From the NCBI RefSeq assembly GCF_028769735.1, contig NC_088178.1:29675357-29739356 (forward strand): a stretch of DNA of 64,000 bases, read 5' to 3'. This document shows positions 1-12,500 of the stretch, piece by piece. The notes under the pieces are model-generated. The model made no database searches, was not told where the DNA came from, and saw only the letters and a list, made by a program, of their open reading frames with translations. The first letter of the stretch is position 1. Each line of letters begins with the position of its first letter. The translations under genes and the position numbers were made by a program. Origin of the DNA: Zonotrichia leucophrys gambelii. Its lineage: Eukaryota > Chordata > Aves > Passeriformes > Passerellidae.

Positions 1-587
1 ATCTCCATGACCAGTGCCCAGAAGCTCCCATGGCCAGCTCCAGGGCCTGCATTCCCAGTGTCCCTGCTGGAGCCGCTCCTCAGGGTGGCACAGGAGCGTT
101 CCCGGTGGCGCGGGCACCGTCCCTGGCACGCCGGGCCCTTGTCCTTCCTCTGTGGCAGCGCAGGCGACAGGAAGGCAGCGCAGACAGGAAGCGCTGGCCC
201 GGCCCTCGGCCGCTTTCATGTCCCGGCCTGACCCAAAACAAGCGGCTTTCCAGTAAAAAACATCCTGTGCCAGGGCAGGGGAGCGGGGCCGCGCTGCCGC
301 CCTCGCCGCGGGTGACACCGGCCCTGTCCCCTGGGGCTGCCCTGCTTTCCCTGCATCCGCTGCCTCCGAGCGCAGTCATGGAAAACCAGCGTGGATCTCA
401 TCCTGCATTCCCTCCGTGGGGCCAGGCCACCTCCTGTCGCACCCCTGCTGTCCCAGCAGAAGGGGCTCCAGCCCGTGGATCCTGGGGGATTCTCCCAGGG
501 TTTGAACCTCTGAAACTCCTTGGTGAAAATTCCCTGGTAGAAACTCCTCGAAGGGCCAGTAGTGATTTGTCTTTCCCAGTGGATTAA

Positions 588-840
588 CAGAATCCCAGAA
601 CTGGTTTGTGTTGGAAGGGCCTTGAATCCCACCCATGGCAGGGACACCTTCCCCTGTCCCAGGTGCTCCAGCCCCAGTGTCCAGCCTGGCCTTGGGCACT
701 GCCAGGGATCCAGGGGCAGCCACAGCAAATCTGGGCACCTGTGCCAGGGCCTGCCCACCCTGCCAGGGAACAATTCCTAATTCCCAATCTCCCATCTAAA
801 TCTCTCCCCTTTCAATTTAAACCATCCTCCCTTCACACCA
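588..840 (-). mobile_element. CR1 LINE 3' fragment, antisense
   Basis: Diverged antisense CR1 tail: ggtttgtgttggaagggcc, then ggcagggacacc, gccagggatcc and ggaacaattcctaattccc, in the order seen in avian CR1 antisense copies. Confidence 0.75.
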
Positions 841-1799
841 ACTCATCCTTCCCACATCCCTGGGCTGTGGCAGCTGTGCCCTGCCTGCGGCTCCTGGGGA
901 TGTGCAGGGATGGGAAAGGGATGGGAAAGGGATGATGGGGCTGGAAAAGCATCGGCATTTCAGGGGGGAAAACATGAAGCCGGGAGAGAGCAGCAGTGCC
1001 AGAAAATGCTACAGCACAAAACCCACGTGGACCCTTCTGCTTTCCCTCTGTTTTCAGGGACATTGGCTGGCTCAGTGTCCTCTGTTCCTCAGGGGATGAG
1101 GATTCCAGTGCTGCAGCACCCTCACACCCAGAGCTGGACTGGCTCGCATTCCTTCAGCATGGGAAGCTGGAGCAGGGATGTGACGCTTCCTCCTCACTCC
1201 GGAGTGGAGCTGGTGGGGCTGTGCCCCCTCCCAGGTCACCTCCAGGGGCTCCCAGCAGCTCCTGGTGCGTGTGGGGTGAAGGGGAGGGACCCCAGCTCGG
1301 GGTCTGCACCTCCTGGGACGGGGATGTGCAGGGATGCACAGGGGATGCTCAGGGATGCACACGGATCCGTCCCCTCCCTGCTGCCACCATTAACCACAGA
1401 TGTCACCGGAGCCCTGAGTGACAGCTGGCCCTGTCCCCAAGGACATCACTTCCCACTGAGGCCACGGAGCCGGGATTTCAGGGGGATTTCCACCAGCCCT
1501 AAACCCACCCAGGGCATCAACCCCAGGGATGAGCAGCGGGAGCAGATCCAGCCCTTCCCAGGGTGGGGGGACAGGGGTCCCACAGAGCCCCTGCCCCTGC
1601 CAGGAAACTTCTGACCCCAGGTCACCGCTGTTCACAGAGACTGTGATGCACAGAAATGAAATAATAACCCAGCCCTGGTGCTTTTTCCCAGCTCAGCCTG
1701 CTCTCCTGGGGGGCAGCTGGAATTCCATGTCCTTTTTCCCCCCATTCTGTGGGAGTTGGGGATGAGTGTGGCTCCCCAGTGAGGTGTGACAGAGCCAGA

Positions 1800-2035
1800 A
1801 CCAGGGACAGGACAGAATGGCCTCAGGTGGCACCAGGGGAGGTTTGGGTTGGATATTTGGGAAAATCTCTCCATGGAAAGGGTGGCCAGGCATGGGAGGA
1901 GCTGCCCAGGGCAGCGCTGGGTCCCCATCCCTGCAGGGATTTAAAGCCCATGGGGATGTGGCACCTGGGGACAGGGCAGTGGTGGCCTCACAGGGCTTTT
2001 CCAGCCCCAGTGATTCCAAATCTTCCTGTCCCTGC
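1800..2035 (+). mobile_element. CR1 LINE 3' fragment, sense
   Basis: Contains gggttggatatttggga, gctgcccagggcag, ggatttaaagcccatgggga and gatgtggcacctggggacag, in CR1 order. Confidence 0.75.
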
Positions 2036-2619
2036 TGTCCCTCTGTTGGGACGGAGCATTCCCAGGCTGAGGATCTGCAGGGTGCCAGGAGCTCTCTGCC
2101 AGCCGAGGGCGTTTGGGTGCCCCTGGAGCTCACCTGGCACTGCAGCGGGGCAGAAAGGAGAAGTGAAAATGGGAAGTTCCCCTGACCTTTGTGCAGTCAC
2201 AAACAGGAAGGAGCCGGGGCAGGCACACAAAGCTCGGATTTCACCGGGGCTGGAGGAGGCCGGGGGCTCGCAGGGAGGGGAGGTGGCACTGCCACCCTGG
2301 CACAGGGGACACTGCGGGGACACGGGGCTGCCCAGGGGGGACAGGCAGGCTATGGCCCGGCTGATGAGATTTAAGATGGGTTTGGGTGTTTTGGCTCTCC
2401 CCAATGTCCCTTTTGGGGTGACACGAGGAGCCCAAATCAAGAATTCCCATTGCCAAGGTCTCCCTGTCCCGAGCCCGGTGCTCAATGTCCCGTTCTGCTG
2501 AGGGCATTTCTGCCACCATTGTCCCCTCCGCCCTGCTGGGGACACGGGGACAGCAGCGCTCTGCCCGCGGGTGCGGGGTGGGCTCGGGGGGGACGGCAGG
2601 ACCAGGGGAGCGCGAGGGG

Positions 2620-2850
2620 CCCGCACATCTGTCCGGCCCGGCCCTGCGCATCTGTCCGGCCCATCCTGTCCCCGCACATCTGTCCGACCCATCCTGTCCC
2701 CTGCACATCTGTCCGGCCCATCCTGTCCCCTGCACATCTGTCCGGCCCATCCTGCCCCTGCACATCTGTCCGACCCATCCTGTCCCCGCACATCTGTCCG
2801 ACCCATCCTGTCCCCGCACATCTGTCCGGCCCGGCCCTGCGCAGCTGCAC
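2620..2850. repeat. Minisatellite, unit about 28 bp
   Basis: About eight tandem units of gcacatctgtccgrcccatc followed by ctgtccc. Confidence 0.9.
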
Positions 2851-2999
2851 AGCTCCATCTGCCGAGCTCCGGGCGCTGCGCAGGGAGTGCAGCTCCAGAG
2901 CACCGGGAACGGGGAATGTCCGCTCCAGGGACACGGCGGGGACGGGACGGGCCCTGCGGGGCTCGCACAGCGCGGGCGGCACAGCTGGGACTGCCACAG

Positions 3000-3135
3000 C
3001 TGGATCCCTGCACCGTTGGAATCCCGCAGAGCTGGATCCCCGCACAGCTGGGTCCCTGCACAGCTGGATCCCCGCACAGCTGGGTCCCTGCACAGCTGGG
3101 TCCCTGCACAGCTGGGTCCCTGCACAGCTGGATGC
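3000..3135. repeat. Minisatellite, unit about 16 bp
   Basis: About eight units of cagctgggtccctgca with ggatcccc variants, ending near 3133. Confidence 0.9.
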
Positions 3136-4085
3136 ACATGCCCCAGGGCTGCCTCTGCCTCTGCTGCCCCAGATGTTCCCCAGCACTGCCCCCACCTCTG
3201 CCCCCTCCCCATCTCGTTGCTTTTCTATGAATAAATGAATTTTAAGGAGAACTTAATGCTCTTTATTAGCCGTGGGCCAAGCAGACAGGCCCAAAGGTGA
3301 TCAGGGCAATACCCAAAGACACCTTAAATTTTAATTTAATGAAAGACTCCACTGGCATTTCTGAAGCTCTGGATTATGTCAGGGCAGAATTTGTTTCTCT
3401 GGGTTTCTTGGCACAGCTGTGAAATTTTACTGATGGATGAGCTCCTGCAGCTCTGATCCTGGGGCGCAGGGGGATGATCCATCCCCATCCTAAAGCACAT
3501 CCCAGGCTGACGCTGCCAGGGATCAAACCCCAATGTGCTCAATAACATTTGGGGTGAGGTACCTGGTGTGACACGGGGGTGCTGCCTGCAGCCCCAGGCC
3601 TGCATGAGGGCTTTGCCAGTGCTCCTGAAGGCCTTTTTTGCCCCCAAAAAACAAGGATTAATCAATGATCAGCATTGTGGAGCAGCCGCAGCTGGAGCCC
3701 GAGGGGGCGGCGCTGATCGCCCCGATCAGCCCCGTTATCAGCGCCGAGGGTGGGGCTGGGGAAGGGCAGGAGCGGAGCCAGGTGGGATCCCTTGTGGGGC
3801 GTGCAGGGATGGTCCTTTGGGGTTTTGGGGGCTGCTGGTGAGTGGGGGGTCCTGGGCCTGGTTGTGGTGAGGATTGGAGCAGGAATCCAGTGAGTGTCTC
3901 CACCAGAAATTTCTTTTTCCCAGCGCTGTTCTCCAGCCCCATCCTGCTCTCCCCCTGCTGTGCCCCGGGCTGGGGGCTCATTCCCACATCCCTGGGTCCT
4001 CCTGGGAGCAGCTCCCAGCATGGGAATGGCTCCGTGGCTCTCTGGGCCTGGGAAAACCGAGGGTTCATGGAAGGCAAGGGCTGAG
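3136..4085. other. 5' flank, no gene seen
   Basis: No conserved coding sequence. One compact stretch (3655-3745) repeats TGATCAG/TGATCG words beside a GC-rich segment and may be regulatory, but I cannot assign it. Confidence 0.5.
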
Positions 4086-4500
4086 CTGGGAGCAGCAGCA
4101 GCCCTGGGCAGCCCTGGCATGGGCTGGGGGCTGGCAGGGGCTGCTCCCATGGATTTCCCACCCCTGGCATGGGCTATTCCCATGGATTCTCCTGCCCTGG
4201 CATGGGCTGGGGGCTGGCAGGGGCTGCTCCCATGGATTTCCCACCCCTGGCATGGGCTGGGGGCTGGCAGGGGCTGTTCCCATGGATTTCCCACCCATGG
4301 ATTTCCCACCCCTGGCAGGGGCTGGGGGCTGGCATGGACTGCTCCCATGGATTTCCCACCCATAGATTTCCCACCCCTGGCAGGGGCTGCTCCCATGGAT
4401 TTCCCACCCCTGGCATGGGCTGGGGGCTGGCAGGGGCTGTTCCCATGGATTTCCCACCCCTGGCAGGAGTTGCTCCCATGGATTCCCCAGCCCTGTTCCT
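4085..4500. repeat. Minisatellite, unit about 50-60 bp
   Basis: Irregular units built from ccctggcatgggctgggg, gctggcaggggctg and ctcccatggatttcccac; about seven copies. Confidence 0.9.
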
Positions 4501-4734
4501 GCCAGGATACTCTGGATGCCCATGCAATGCTTTGGATGCCCACAGCACGAGGTGGGGCTGCCCCAGCAGCGTTTGGGGTTCAGCCTCAGGGGGTGGCACC
4601 TGGGGGTCTCGGTGGTGCCATTGGGTTTTCAGGAGCTGGGGCATGGATTGATGCCCTCTGTGCCCTCCTGAGCTCATGGAGGGTTGGGTTCAGCTGCTCC
4701 TGGGGGTTCTCCCCTCTCACAGCCTCCTTCCCTG

Positions 4735-5040
4735 ATAGGGAGATTCTTTGAGGAAGGAATCCTGGAAATTGGCTCCAGGCAGAGCTCAGGGCCCAAAGGG
4801 GCTTTGGGAGAGCTGGAGAGGGACTGGGGACAAGGATGGAGGGACAGCACACAGGGAATGGCTGGAAGCTGAAAGTGGGTAGGTTTAGGTGGATATTGGG
4901 CAGGAATTTTTGCTGTGAGGGTGGGCAGGCCCTGGCACAGGTGCCCAGAGCAGCTGCCCCTGGATCCCTGGCAGTGCCCAGGGCCAGGCTGGAGCAGCCT
5001 GGGACAGTGGGAGGTGTCCCTGCCCGTGTCCCCTGTACCC
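4735..5040 (+). mobile_element. CR1 LINE 3' fragment, sense
   Basis: Contains gagagctggagagggactgg, ggacagcacacagggaatgg, ggatattgggcaggaatttt, ggtgcccagagcagctg and gtgggaggtgtccctgccc, in CR1 order. Confidence 0.8.
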
Positions 5041-6215
5041 CGGTTTTACAGGGAAAAAGGGAAAAGGCTGAAAATCCCGGGAGCTCCATCCCACAGCTCC
5101 GGGCTCAATCCCGGTTCAATCCCGCTCCCACCCGGTTCAATCCCGGCCCACCCTGCGGGGCGATGCCGGCATCCCTGGCTGCCGCTAATGCCGGGATTGG
5201 GGTTTTATTTAGCAGCAAATGCGGGCGCTGGGCGGGCCCGGGCGGCTCCCGGGGCGCTGCTGTCACATGGAGGCGCGGCTGACTCTGCCCGATGAGCGAT
5301 GAGCAATGAGCAATGCTCCGTGCTCGGTGCTCTCCGTGCTCTCCCTGCTCGCCGTGACTCATTTGCTGCCGCTCTTCTTATTTGGAGGTTTTTTTTTTTA
5401 ATCCTCAGGCCCTTGGCTTCATCTGCTGCCGGCAGCTCCTCACGCCTCTCCTCCGGGAGCTGCTGGAGATTTCCAGGGCTTTTCATGGGGATTGTCCTTG
5501 GGGCAGCTCAGCGGGGCTGGGGGGCGTTGGGAAGGCGAATTCCAACGTTTGGGAATATCAGGTTTGTCTGGGACAGAGGGGTTTGGTGGCAGCTGCACCC
5601 CCAGGGACTCGGGAGTGCTCCAGGCTCTCCTGTGCCGCCTGATTTTTGGGAAGAGCCGTTCCAGGAGCAGCTCTGTGGGTGAATTTGGGGCCCAGTTTTG
5701 GTCAGGCCCCGTGGCAGGAGGGGTCTCACAAGGCTGAGCTCCCCCATGGATCCAGGGAAAGCTGGAGCAGCCCAAGGATTCCCAGGGTGATGGGGAGGCT
5801 GCCCAAAGCCAGGGCTGAAATGGGGAAATTTGGTAAAAAGGATTTTTGTATCCACAGCCTGGCCTGGGAGGGATTTGCAGGGAAATCCTGGCTCTCCTTG
5901 GATTCAGGAATTTCAGCTCTCTGGAGCTGTGGGAGGGGGCACTGCCTCTGTCCTGGATGTGGCATCACAGAATGCCCAGATTTAGGATTGGAAGGGCCCT
6001 AAAGCCACCCCAGCCCTGGCAGGGACACCTTCCCTGGGATTGCTCCTGGCCCTGAGCACTGCCAGGGATGGGGATTCTGGGGCTGTGCTCGGTGGGTTTT
6101 GGGGGATTTGTGTCATTTGGGTGTGTCCAGGAGGAATTTGGGCACGGAAGGTGTCTGTCCATCCCTGGGATGCCCTCCCATGTGTGCCAGCCTGGCTGCT
6201 GGGCTGTTTGAGGGC
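5040..6215. other. 5' flank with a CpG-rich patch and a CR1 fragment
   Basis: 5150-5300 is CpG-rich, followed by TGACTCAT (AP-1-like) near 5355 and a T-run at 5390. It may be a distal promoter or enhancer of SGIP1 but no transcript structure is visible. An antisense CR1 fragment lies at 5963-6070. Confidence 0.4.
5963..6070 (-). mobile_element. CR1 LINE fragment, antisense
   Basis: atcacagaatgcccagattt, ggattggaagggccctaa and ggcagggacaccttccc match an antisense CR1 tail. Confidence 0.65.
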
Positions 6216-6221
6216 GGGGAC

Positions 6222-6356
6222 AGTGGGACATGGCAGGGGACAGTGGGACATGGCAGGGGACAGTGGGACAGCCCGGGGGACAGTGGGACAGCCGGGGAAA
6301 AACAGGGGACATGGCAGGGGACAGTGGGACATGGCAGGGGACAGTGGGACAGCATT
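6222..6356. repeat. Minisatellite, 20-bp unit
   Basis: Units of ggggacagtgggacatggca, some altered to acagcccg, about six copies. Confidence 0.9.
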
Positions 6357-7354
6357 CCTGGGCTGTGCCCAGCCCGGGATTACACCACAATTCCCGAGGG
6401 CACTGGGCTGCTGTCCCTGGGCTGGCAGGTCACAGCAGCTCCGTGCAGGGATTACAGGAACCATCTGCTCCATAATCCCGTCCCCGTGGCTGCTGCTGGG
6501 GCATTTCCCACCGGCTGGGCTGGATACACACACCCTGCTGAGCCCCTGTTCCCTCCCTGATTTACCCAGACCCTTGCAGCTGCTTGGCTTTTGGGTTAAT
6601 TTTTTAAATGGGAGAGAAAAATATTTTATTTATTTAATTTTTTACTATTTTAATAGGGCGAAATTTGATGTTTTTATTAATGAAAAATAGCTTTTTCCTT
6701 TTTTCAATGGCAAAAACGATGTGGGCATTGCTGCGGAGCGGGGAGAAACGCTGCCGAGCCGCGGGGCCGCCGGGGATGACCCTGAGGATGCTGATGCAGG
6801 GCGGGCGGCACAGGGGGAGTTTCCATCCCCGCTCGCTCCGCGGTCACGTTGAAAATCCACGCTGGGACGCGGGGCTGTGCCCAGAGCGCCACTGCTGCGC
6901 CCTGCGGGGACAGAGGGACAGCGGCGGCTCCTCCGCGGGCAAAGGGGCCACAATGGTGCCCATCCCGGCTTTTCGGGGCGCTGATGGTGCCCATCCCGTT
7001 GGGTTTTTTGGTGGTTTTTTTTTTGTTTGTTTGTTTTTTGGGGTTTTTTTGGTGGTTTTTTTTTGGTTTTTCCCGGGCGCTGGGAAGCTGCAGGGCCCCG
7101 GCCCGGGCTGTCCCCGCTGTCCCGTCCAGCCCCGATGTTCTTTGGGATGAGGGTCCCGTGAGGAACCTGGGGGGTTCGAGCCCCTTTCCTGCCAGGAAAA
7201 AATAAAATAACCGGACTGTGGGAGCTGGGCAGGGCCGGGTTTGCCAGGGACGGTTCTAAACCCCGCATTTTCTTGGATGAACCAGGGATCCCAATGATTT
7301 AGGCTGAGCCACCCCCGACCCCTGTGACGGGTTGGGAAGGGGTGAGAGGGCCGG
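6357..7354. other. 5' flank, no gene seen
   Basis: AT-rich segment at 6595-6715, then a GC-rich segment, then a T/G homopolymer-rich stretch at 7000-7075. No conserved protein found. Confidence 0.5.
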
Positions 7355-8866
7355 GGGTGGCATCGCGGGGGGACACGGGGCAGGGTGGCATCGCGGGGAG
7401 CACAGGGCAGGGTGGCACTGTAGGGGACACGGGGCAGGGTGGCACTGTGGGGGACGCAGGACAGGGTGGCATTGTGGGGGGACACAGGGCAGGGTGGCAT
7501 TGCGGGGAGCACAGGGCAGGGTGGCACTGTGGGGGACACAGGGCAGGGTGGCATTGGGGGGGGCACAGGGCAGGGTGGCACTGTAGGGGACACAGGGCAG
7601 GGTGGCACTGTAGGGGACACAGGGCAGGGTGGCACTGTGGGGGACACGGGGCAGGGTGGCACTGTAGGGGACGCAGGGCAGGGTGGCATTGTGAGGGGAC
7701 ACGGGCAGGGTGGCACTGTAGGGACGCAGGACAGGGTGGCATTGTGGGGGACACGGGGCAGGGTGGCATCGCGGGGAGCACAGGGCAGGGTGGCACTGTA
7801 GGGGACGCAGGACAGGGTGGCACTGTGGGGGACACGGGGCGGGTGGCATTGTGAGGGGACACAGGGCAGGGTGGCATTGTGGGGGACGCAGGGCAGGGTG
7901 GCACTGTGGGGGACGCAGGACAGGGTGACACTGTGGGGGACTCAGGACAGGGTGGCACTGTAGGGGACGCAGGGCAGGGTGGCATTGGGGGGAGCACAGG
8001 GCAGGGTGGCACTGTAGGGGACACAGGGCAGGGTGGCACTGTAGGGGACACAGGACAGGGTGGCATTGTGAGGGGACACAGGGCAGGGTGGCACTGGGGG
8101 GGACACAGGGCAGGGTGGCATCGCGGGGAGCACAGGGCAGGGTGGCACTGTGGGGGAGCACAGGGCAGGGTGGCACTGTGGGGGACGCAGGGCAGGGTGG
8201 CACTGTGGGGGACGCAGGGCAGGGTGGCATCGCGGGGAGCACAGGGCAGGGTGGCACTGTAGGGGACACGGGGCAGGGTGGCACTGTGGGGGACGCAGGG
8301 CAGGGTGGCACTGTAGGGGACACAGGGCAGGGTGGCACTGTGGGGGATGCAGGGCAGGGTGGCACTGTAGGGGACACAGGGCAGGGTGGCACTGTGGGGG
8401 ATGCAGGACAGGGTGGCATCGCGGGGAGCACAAGGCAGGGTGGCCCCGTGGGGAACACAGGGCAGGGTGGCACTGTAGGGGACACAGGCAGGGTGGCACT
8501 GTGGGGAGCACAGGGCAGGGTGGCACTGTGGGGAGCACAGGGCAGGGTGGCACTGTAGGGGACACAGGGCAGGGTGGCACTGTGGGGGACGCGGGGCAGG
8601 GTGGCACTGTGGGGGACACAGGGCAGGGTGGCACTGTAGGGGACACGGGGCAGGGTGGCACTGTAGGGGACACGGGGCAGGGTGGCACTGTGGGGGACGC
8701 AGGACAGGGTGGCACTGTGGGGGACACAGGGCAGGGTGGCACTGTAGGGGACACAGGGCAGGGTGGCATTGTGGGGAGCACAGGGCAGGGTGGCACTGTG
8801 GGGGACACGGGACAGGGTGGCATTGTGGGGGGACACAGGGCAGGGTGGCATCGCGGGGCCACGGCC
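7355..8866. repeat. Large G-rich minisatellite, 27-bp unit
   Basis: About 55 units combining ggtggcactgtaggggacac and agggcag, with cattgtgggg and catcgcgggg variants. Because 27 is divisible by three, all six frames stay open over long stretches. The + strand carries regularly spaced G-runs. It abuts the CpG-rich promoter candidate. Confidence 0.95.
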
Positions 8867-8869
8867 CGG

Positions 8870-9552
8870 CCGCAGCGCTCGCAGCCCCCCCGGCGCCTCC
8901 CCGGCCTCTTTTGTTCCCCGCTCCGCTCTCCCCTCATGCGGGATGAATTCTGGGCGCTGCTGGAAGCGGTCGGGAGGAATTTCTCCCGCATCCATCCTCC
9001 TGCCGGGCTGAGCGCTGCCCCGCCATGCCAGGGATGGATTTGTCCCCGGGATCGGCCCCGCCGCTCCTCCGGCCGGGATCCATCCCTTCTCCCATCGCGC
9101 CTCTAATCTGACAGGAATTAACCCGCAATAGGATTAGGGAGGGGAAGTGCGTCACGAGGTGCGGGCAGGGGCTCTGCTTTTGGGGAAAACGGCGCTGGGG
9201 AGGGCGGCAAAGGGAGGGGGGGGAAAAAGGAGAAAAATCTGGGAAATAGGTTGGAGCGTTGCCGGGGGTGTGTCGGGAGCGAGCGCGCATGTGAGCAGTG
9301 CGGGGCGGGAGGCGGCGAGCCCGCCTCGTCCTCCCTCCCTCGCTGCGAGCATCCTCCGCGCTCAGCCTGGAGGTGATACAGGCGCAGCAGCATCCATGGC
9401 CTGCCCCTAGCCACGGCTCTCCTTCCTCCTCATCCTCCTCCTCCTCCTCCTCCTCGCGCTCCCCGCGCCGGGCCGGGCGCTGCTGAGCGGGATCCGCACT
9501 CTCCTGCGTTTTTCCAGGCTCCTCGGAAATTGAGGAATGCAATTCTGCCACC
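8870..9552 (+). promoter_or_regulatory. CpG-rich region: candidate SGIP1 promoter and 5'UTR
   Basis: GC-rich stretch with many CpG dinucleotides (dense at 8870-9100 and 9270-9490), bounded on the left by a minisatellite and on the right by the start codon. Contains GGGGCGGGAGG (SP/KLF-like) near 9301 and a CTC/CTT-rich tract at 9418-9465. I see no convincing TATA box. The transcription start and any upstream exon structure are not resolved. Confidence 0.6.
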
Positions 9553-9562
9553 ATGATGGAAG
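9553..9562 (+). CDS. SGIP1: SGIP1 coding exon 1 (start codon)
   Basis: Encodes M-M-E plus the first base of Gly. The ATG sits in a strong Kozak context (gccaccATGa). The donor is G|GTAGGT and the intron continues directly into a short (GTGAT)n run. A good acceptor (gcgtttttccag) ends at 9517, so the exon could be 9518-9562 with further non-coding exons upstream. Alternatively the whole upstream CpG-rich stretch may be one first exon. The sequence does not decide between these. Confidence 0.88.
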
Positions 9563-12500
9563 GTAGGTGATGTGATGTGATGTGATGTGATGAGCCGGGC
9601 GCGTTCTCCGGCGCGGGGGGGGAGGCACCGAGCCGTGCCCGGGGGGCTCCAGCCTCTCCCGAATGGAATGATAACGCCGATAATGACAATAATGACAATA
9701 ATAACGCGATCAGAGCCTCCCCTCCCCCTAATCCCGGCCGCTCGGGCTCAGCCGGGCGGTGATATAATATCGAGCCCGGCAGGTTATTTGCAATTCCATC
9801 CCCAGCCCTGTGTAGGCAGCTCGGGCTGCGCGAATTCGCTCCCGGCTTTCCGCCGCTTCCTCCGCCGCACAGCCGGCTGGATTCGCGTCCCCAAATCCCG
9901 ATTTTATCCCGCTGTGCTGCTCGGGGATGGGATATTCGGTGTTTTCCCTGGATGGACGAGCATCGTTTCTGTGGGAAACCAGGGAATCGCGGCTCCCGAT
10001 GGGTTTTTCCTTGCCGAGCCGTGGAGATGCGGGTCGGGGGAAGGAGGAGAGGCTGGATTGGGAATTTCGGCATAAAAAAGGGGATGAGGAGGAAAAATGG
10101 GCTGCAGGCTCAGGATGCTTCAGGGAGCTGTGTCTGATCCTGTGTGGGAAAAGCCTCTGGGCATGACAGGAATTTCATCCTCTGTCGTCTGTCTCGGCCG
10201 TATGTAAAGCTCTCCTTTATTATTTATCATTTTAATTCCTTCTGGAGCAGGATGCAGGGAAATGACGCCTTGGGTTTAATTGTGTTTTAGCAGAATGGAT
10301 GCTCCAGGGCCAGCAAGAGCAGAATTTGTTGGATTTTAGGGGATTTCTGGCCCGTTGGTGGCAGCAGCAGGGCCTGGCTTGCTGGAGCCTCTTCCAGCCC
10401 AGGGAGCTCCCTGGAATGACAGGCAGAAATTGGGGAATTGCTTCCTGGAGCATCCCCCAAATCTGGGGCTGCCCCCTGCCCAAATTCCCCCGGAGAGGCC
10501 TCGGGATCCACGGGATTTCTGTGGGTTTAGGATGCTCCCCTGGCCTGGGCAATTGGGGAATTGTCACGGCCGTGTGGGCACATGGAGCAGCCTCTGCTGG
10601 GTTTGTTTGGTGTGAGGGAAATGAGTTTTGGTGTCCTTTAGATCCCAGGAAAAGCCTTCCCTGCTCTCCCTGGTGCTGATGAGAGTCACAAGCAAAAGAG
10701 GTTTTAATTTTAGCCCATGACATCAAACCCATCCCACGACAGGAGCAGGTCATGGCAGGGAAAATGCCATTAAAAACCTGCCTGCTCCCAAAATTCCAAC
10801 GTTTATGGATGAATGAATGTGGATAAACTGGAGCTGCCTTGTTGTAGGCCTTGGTTGGGGTTATTTATTCCGTTTTGAGGCTGCTTGGGGGAAGTAAATT
10901 GGGGTTTTGAGGCTCTTTTGGGATTCGGGGTTTTTGGTTTTGGGGTTTTTGGGGTTTGGTTTTATTCCTTGAGGGTTTTGGCCTGGCAGGAGCTTTGGTC
11001 ACGCTGGGGATGGATCCAGGGCTGGGATGTTGGGCTCTGGCAGAGCTGGAATCACCTTCCATGACCCAGCCGTGCATGGGGGAAAATGAAACACTACTCA
11101 TAAAAAGTGAATCATTAAACACCTTGAAACCTTCCCCAAGTGGTGGATGCAAACCTAGAACAGAAGTTGGAGAATTAGAAATAATTCCTGGGGTTTTTTT
11201 GAGTTTTGAAATAGTTGGAAATTGGTTGGGTTTGTGGGGGAGTGGAACTCCAACCCAAGATCCCCCTGGTCCCTTGCAGGGGTGGTTTATTTAATATTAA
11301 TACAATAATTTAATGGTTTTAACAAGCTTGGCTTAACTGGAGCCGAAACTTTTAAATCTGTGCAAAACACCAAGAGTTCCTCACAGTGAGCACTTTAAAG
11401 GGGTTTAATTATCATTGCAATTAATTATTTAAATAATTTTTCCTGCTGGATGGAGTGGTGGGCACTGAGTGGAGGGTGGATGCAGAACCTGAGGCCACCC
11501 ATGGCCAGCAGGATGGACCTGGCTCATGGATTCTCTTTGGATCCTTTTCCTTGGGAAAAAGAGAATTTCCCTGTTTGGGAATGGTGCAGGATGAGCAGTT
11601 TTTGTTGGCTATGGGCGTTGTGCTCAATCCATGGAATATTTTGTCGTTCTTCTGGGAGATGGGACAAAAATGTTTCTTTTTTCGTGGGTGATCCCAATAA
11701 CACTCAAAAAGCTCAAACTTGGGAGATATTTCCAGGCCCCAATCCTTGCTGGAGGACACCAAAGGTGTCTCCAGCAGTGGAAATTCCTCCACCTCCATGC
11801 AGGGGCAGGAACATTCCATGGATTTGCTGTGCTTGGCTTCACTCAGCTGGGTTGGGATGGGGATCAAACCCCTCGGAGATCCGACCACATGAGGGATGAG
11901 CGGGGTTTGGAGGTTTCCTGGGATTGAGGAATGAGCAGGGTTTGGAGGTTTCCTGGGATTGAGGAATGAGCAGGGTTTGGAATGTTCTCTGGGATTGAGG
12001 AATGAGCGGGGTTTGGAGGTTTCCTGGGATTGAGGAATGAGCGGGGTTTGGAGGTTTCCTGGGATTGAGGAATGAGCGGGGTTTGGAGGTTTCCTGGGAT
12101 TGAGGAATGAGCAGGGTTTGGAGGGTTCCTGGGATTGAGGATGAGCAGGGTTTGGAATGTTTCTCTGGGATGAGGAATGAGCAGGGTTTGGAATGTTCTC
12201 TGGGATTGAGGAATGAGCAGGTTTGGAATGTTCTCTGGATTGAGAATGAGCAGGGTTTGGAATGTCCTGGGATTGAGGAATGAGCAGGGTTTGGAGGTTT
12301 CCTGGGATTGAGGAATGAGCAGGGTTTGGAATGCTCTCTGGGATTGAGGAATGAGCGGGGTTGGAATGTTCTCTGGGATTGAGGAATGAGTGGGGCTTGG
12401 AATGCTCTCTGGGATTGAGGAATGAGCGGGGTTTGGAGGTTTCCTGGGATTGAGGAACGAGCGGGGTTTGGAATGTTCTCTGGGATTGAGGAACGAGCGG

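Larger units (their letters stand above)
1..2619. other. 5' flank, no gene seen
   Basis: GC-rich flank without conserved coding sequence on either strand. Holds two CR1 fragments (588-840 antisense, 1800-2035 sense), a short run of GGGATG repeats near 905-940, and otherwise nothing I recognise. Confidence 0.6.

Noticed and set aside
1988..3139. 383-aa minus-strand open frame with GPSCAGTQLC repeats
   Set aside because: Covers the 28-bp and 16-bp minisatellites in the 5' flank; no conserved protein.
7256..8995. 579-aa open frame on the minus strand (and long frames on the + strand) rich in TVPPCPVSP repeats
   Set aside because: It is a 27-bp minisatellite read in phase; all frames are open and there is no conserved protein or codon bias.
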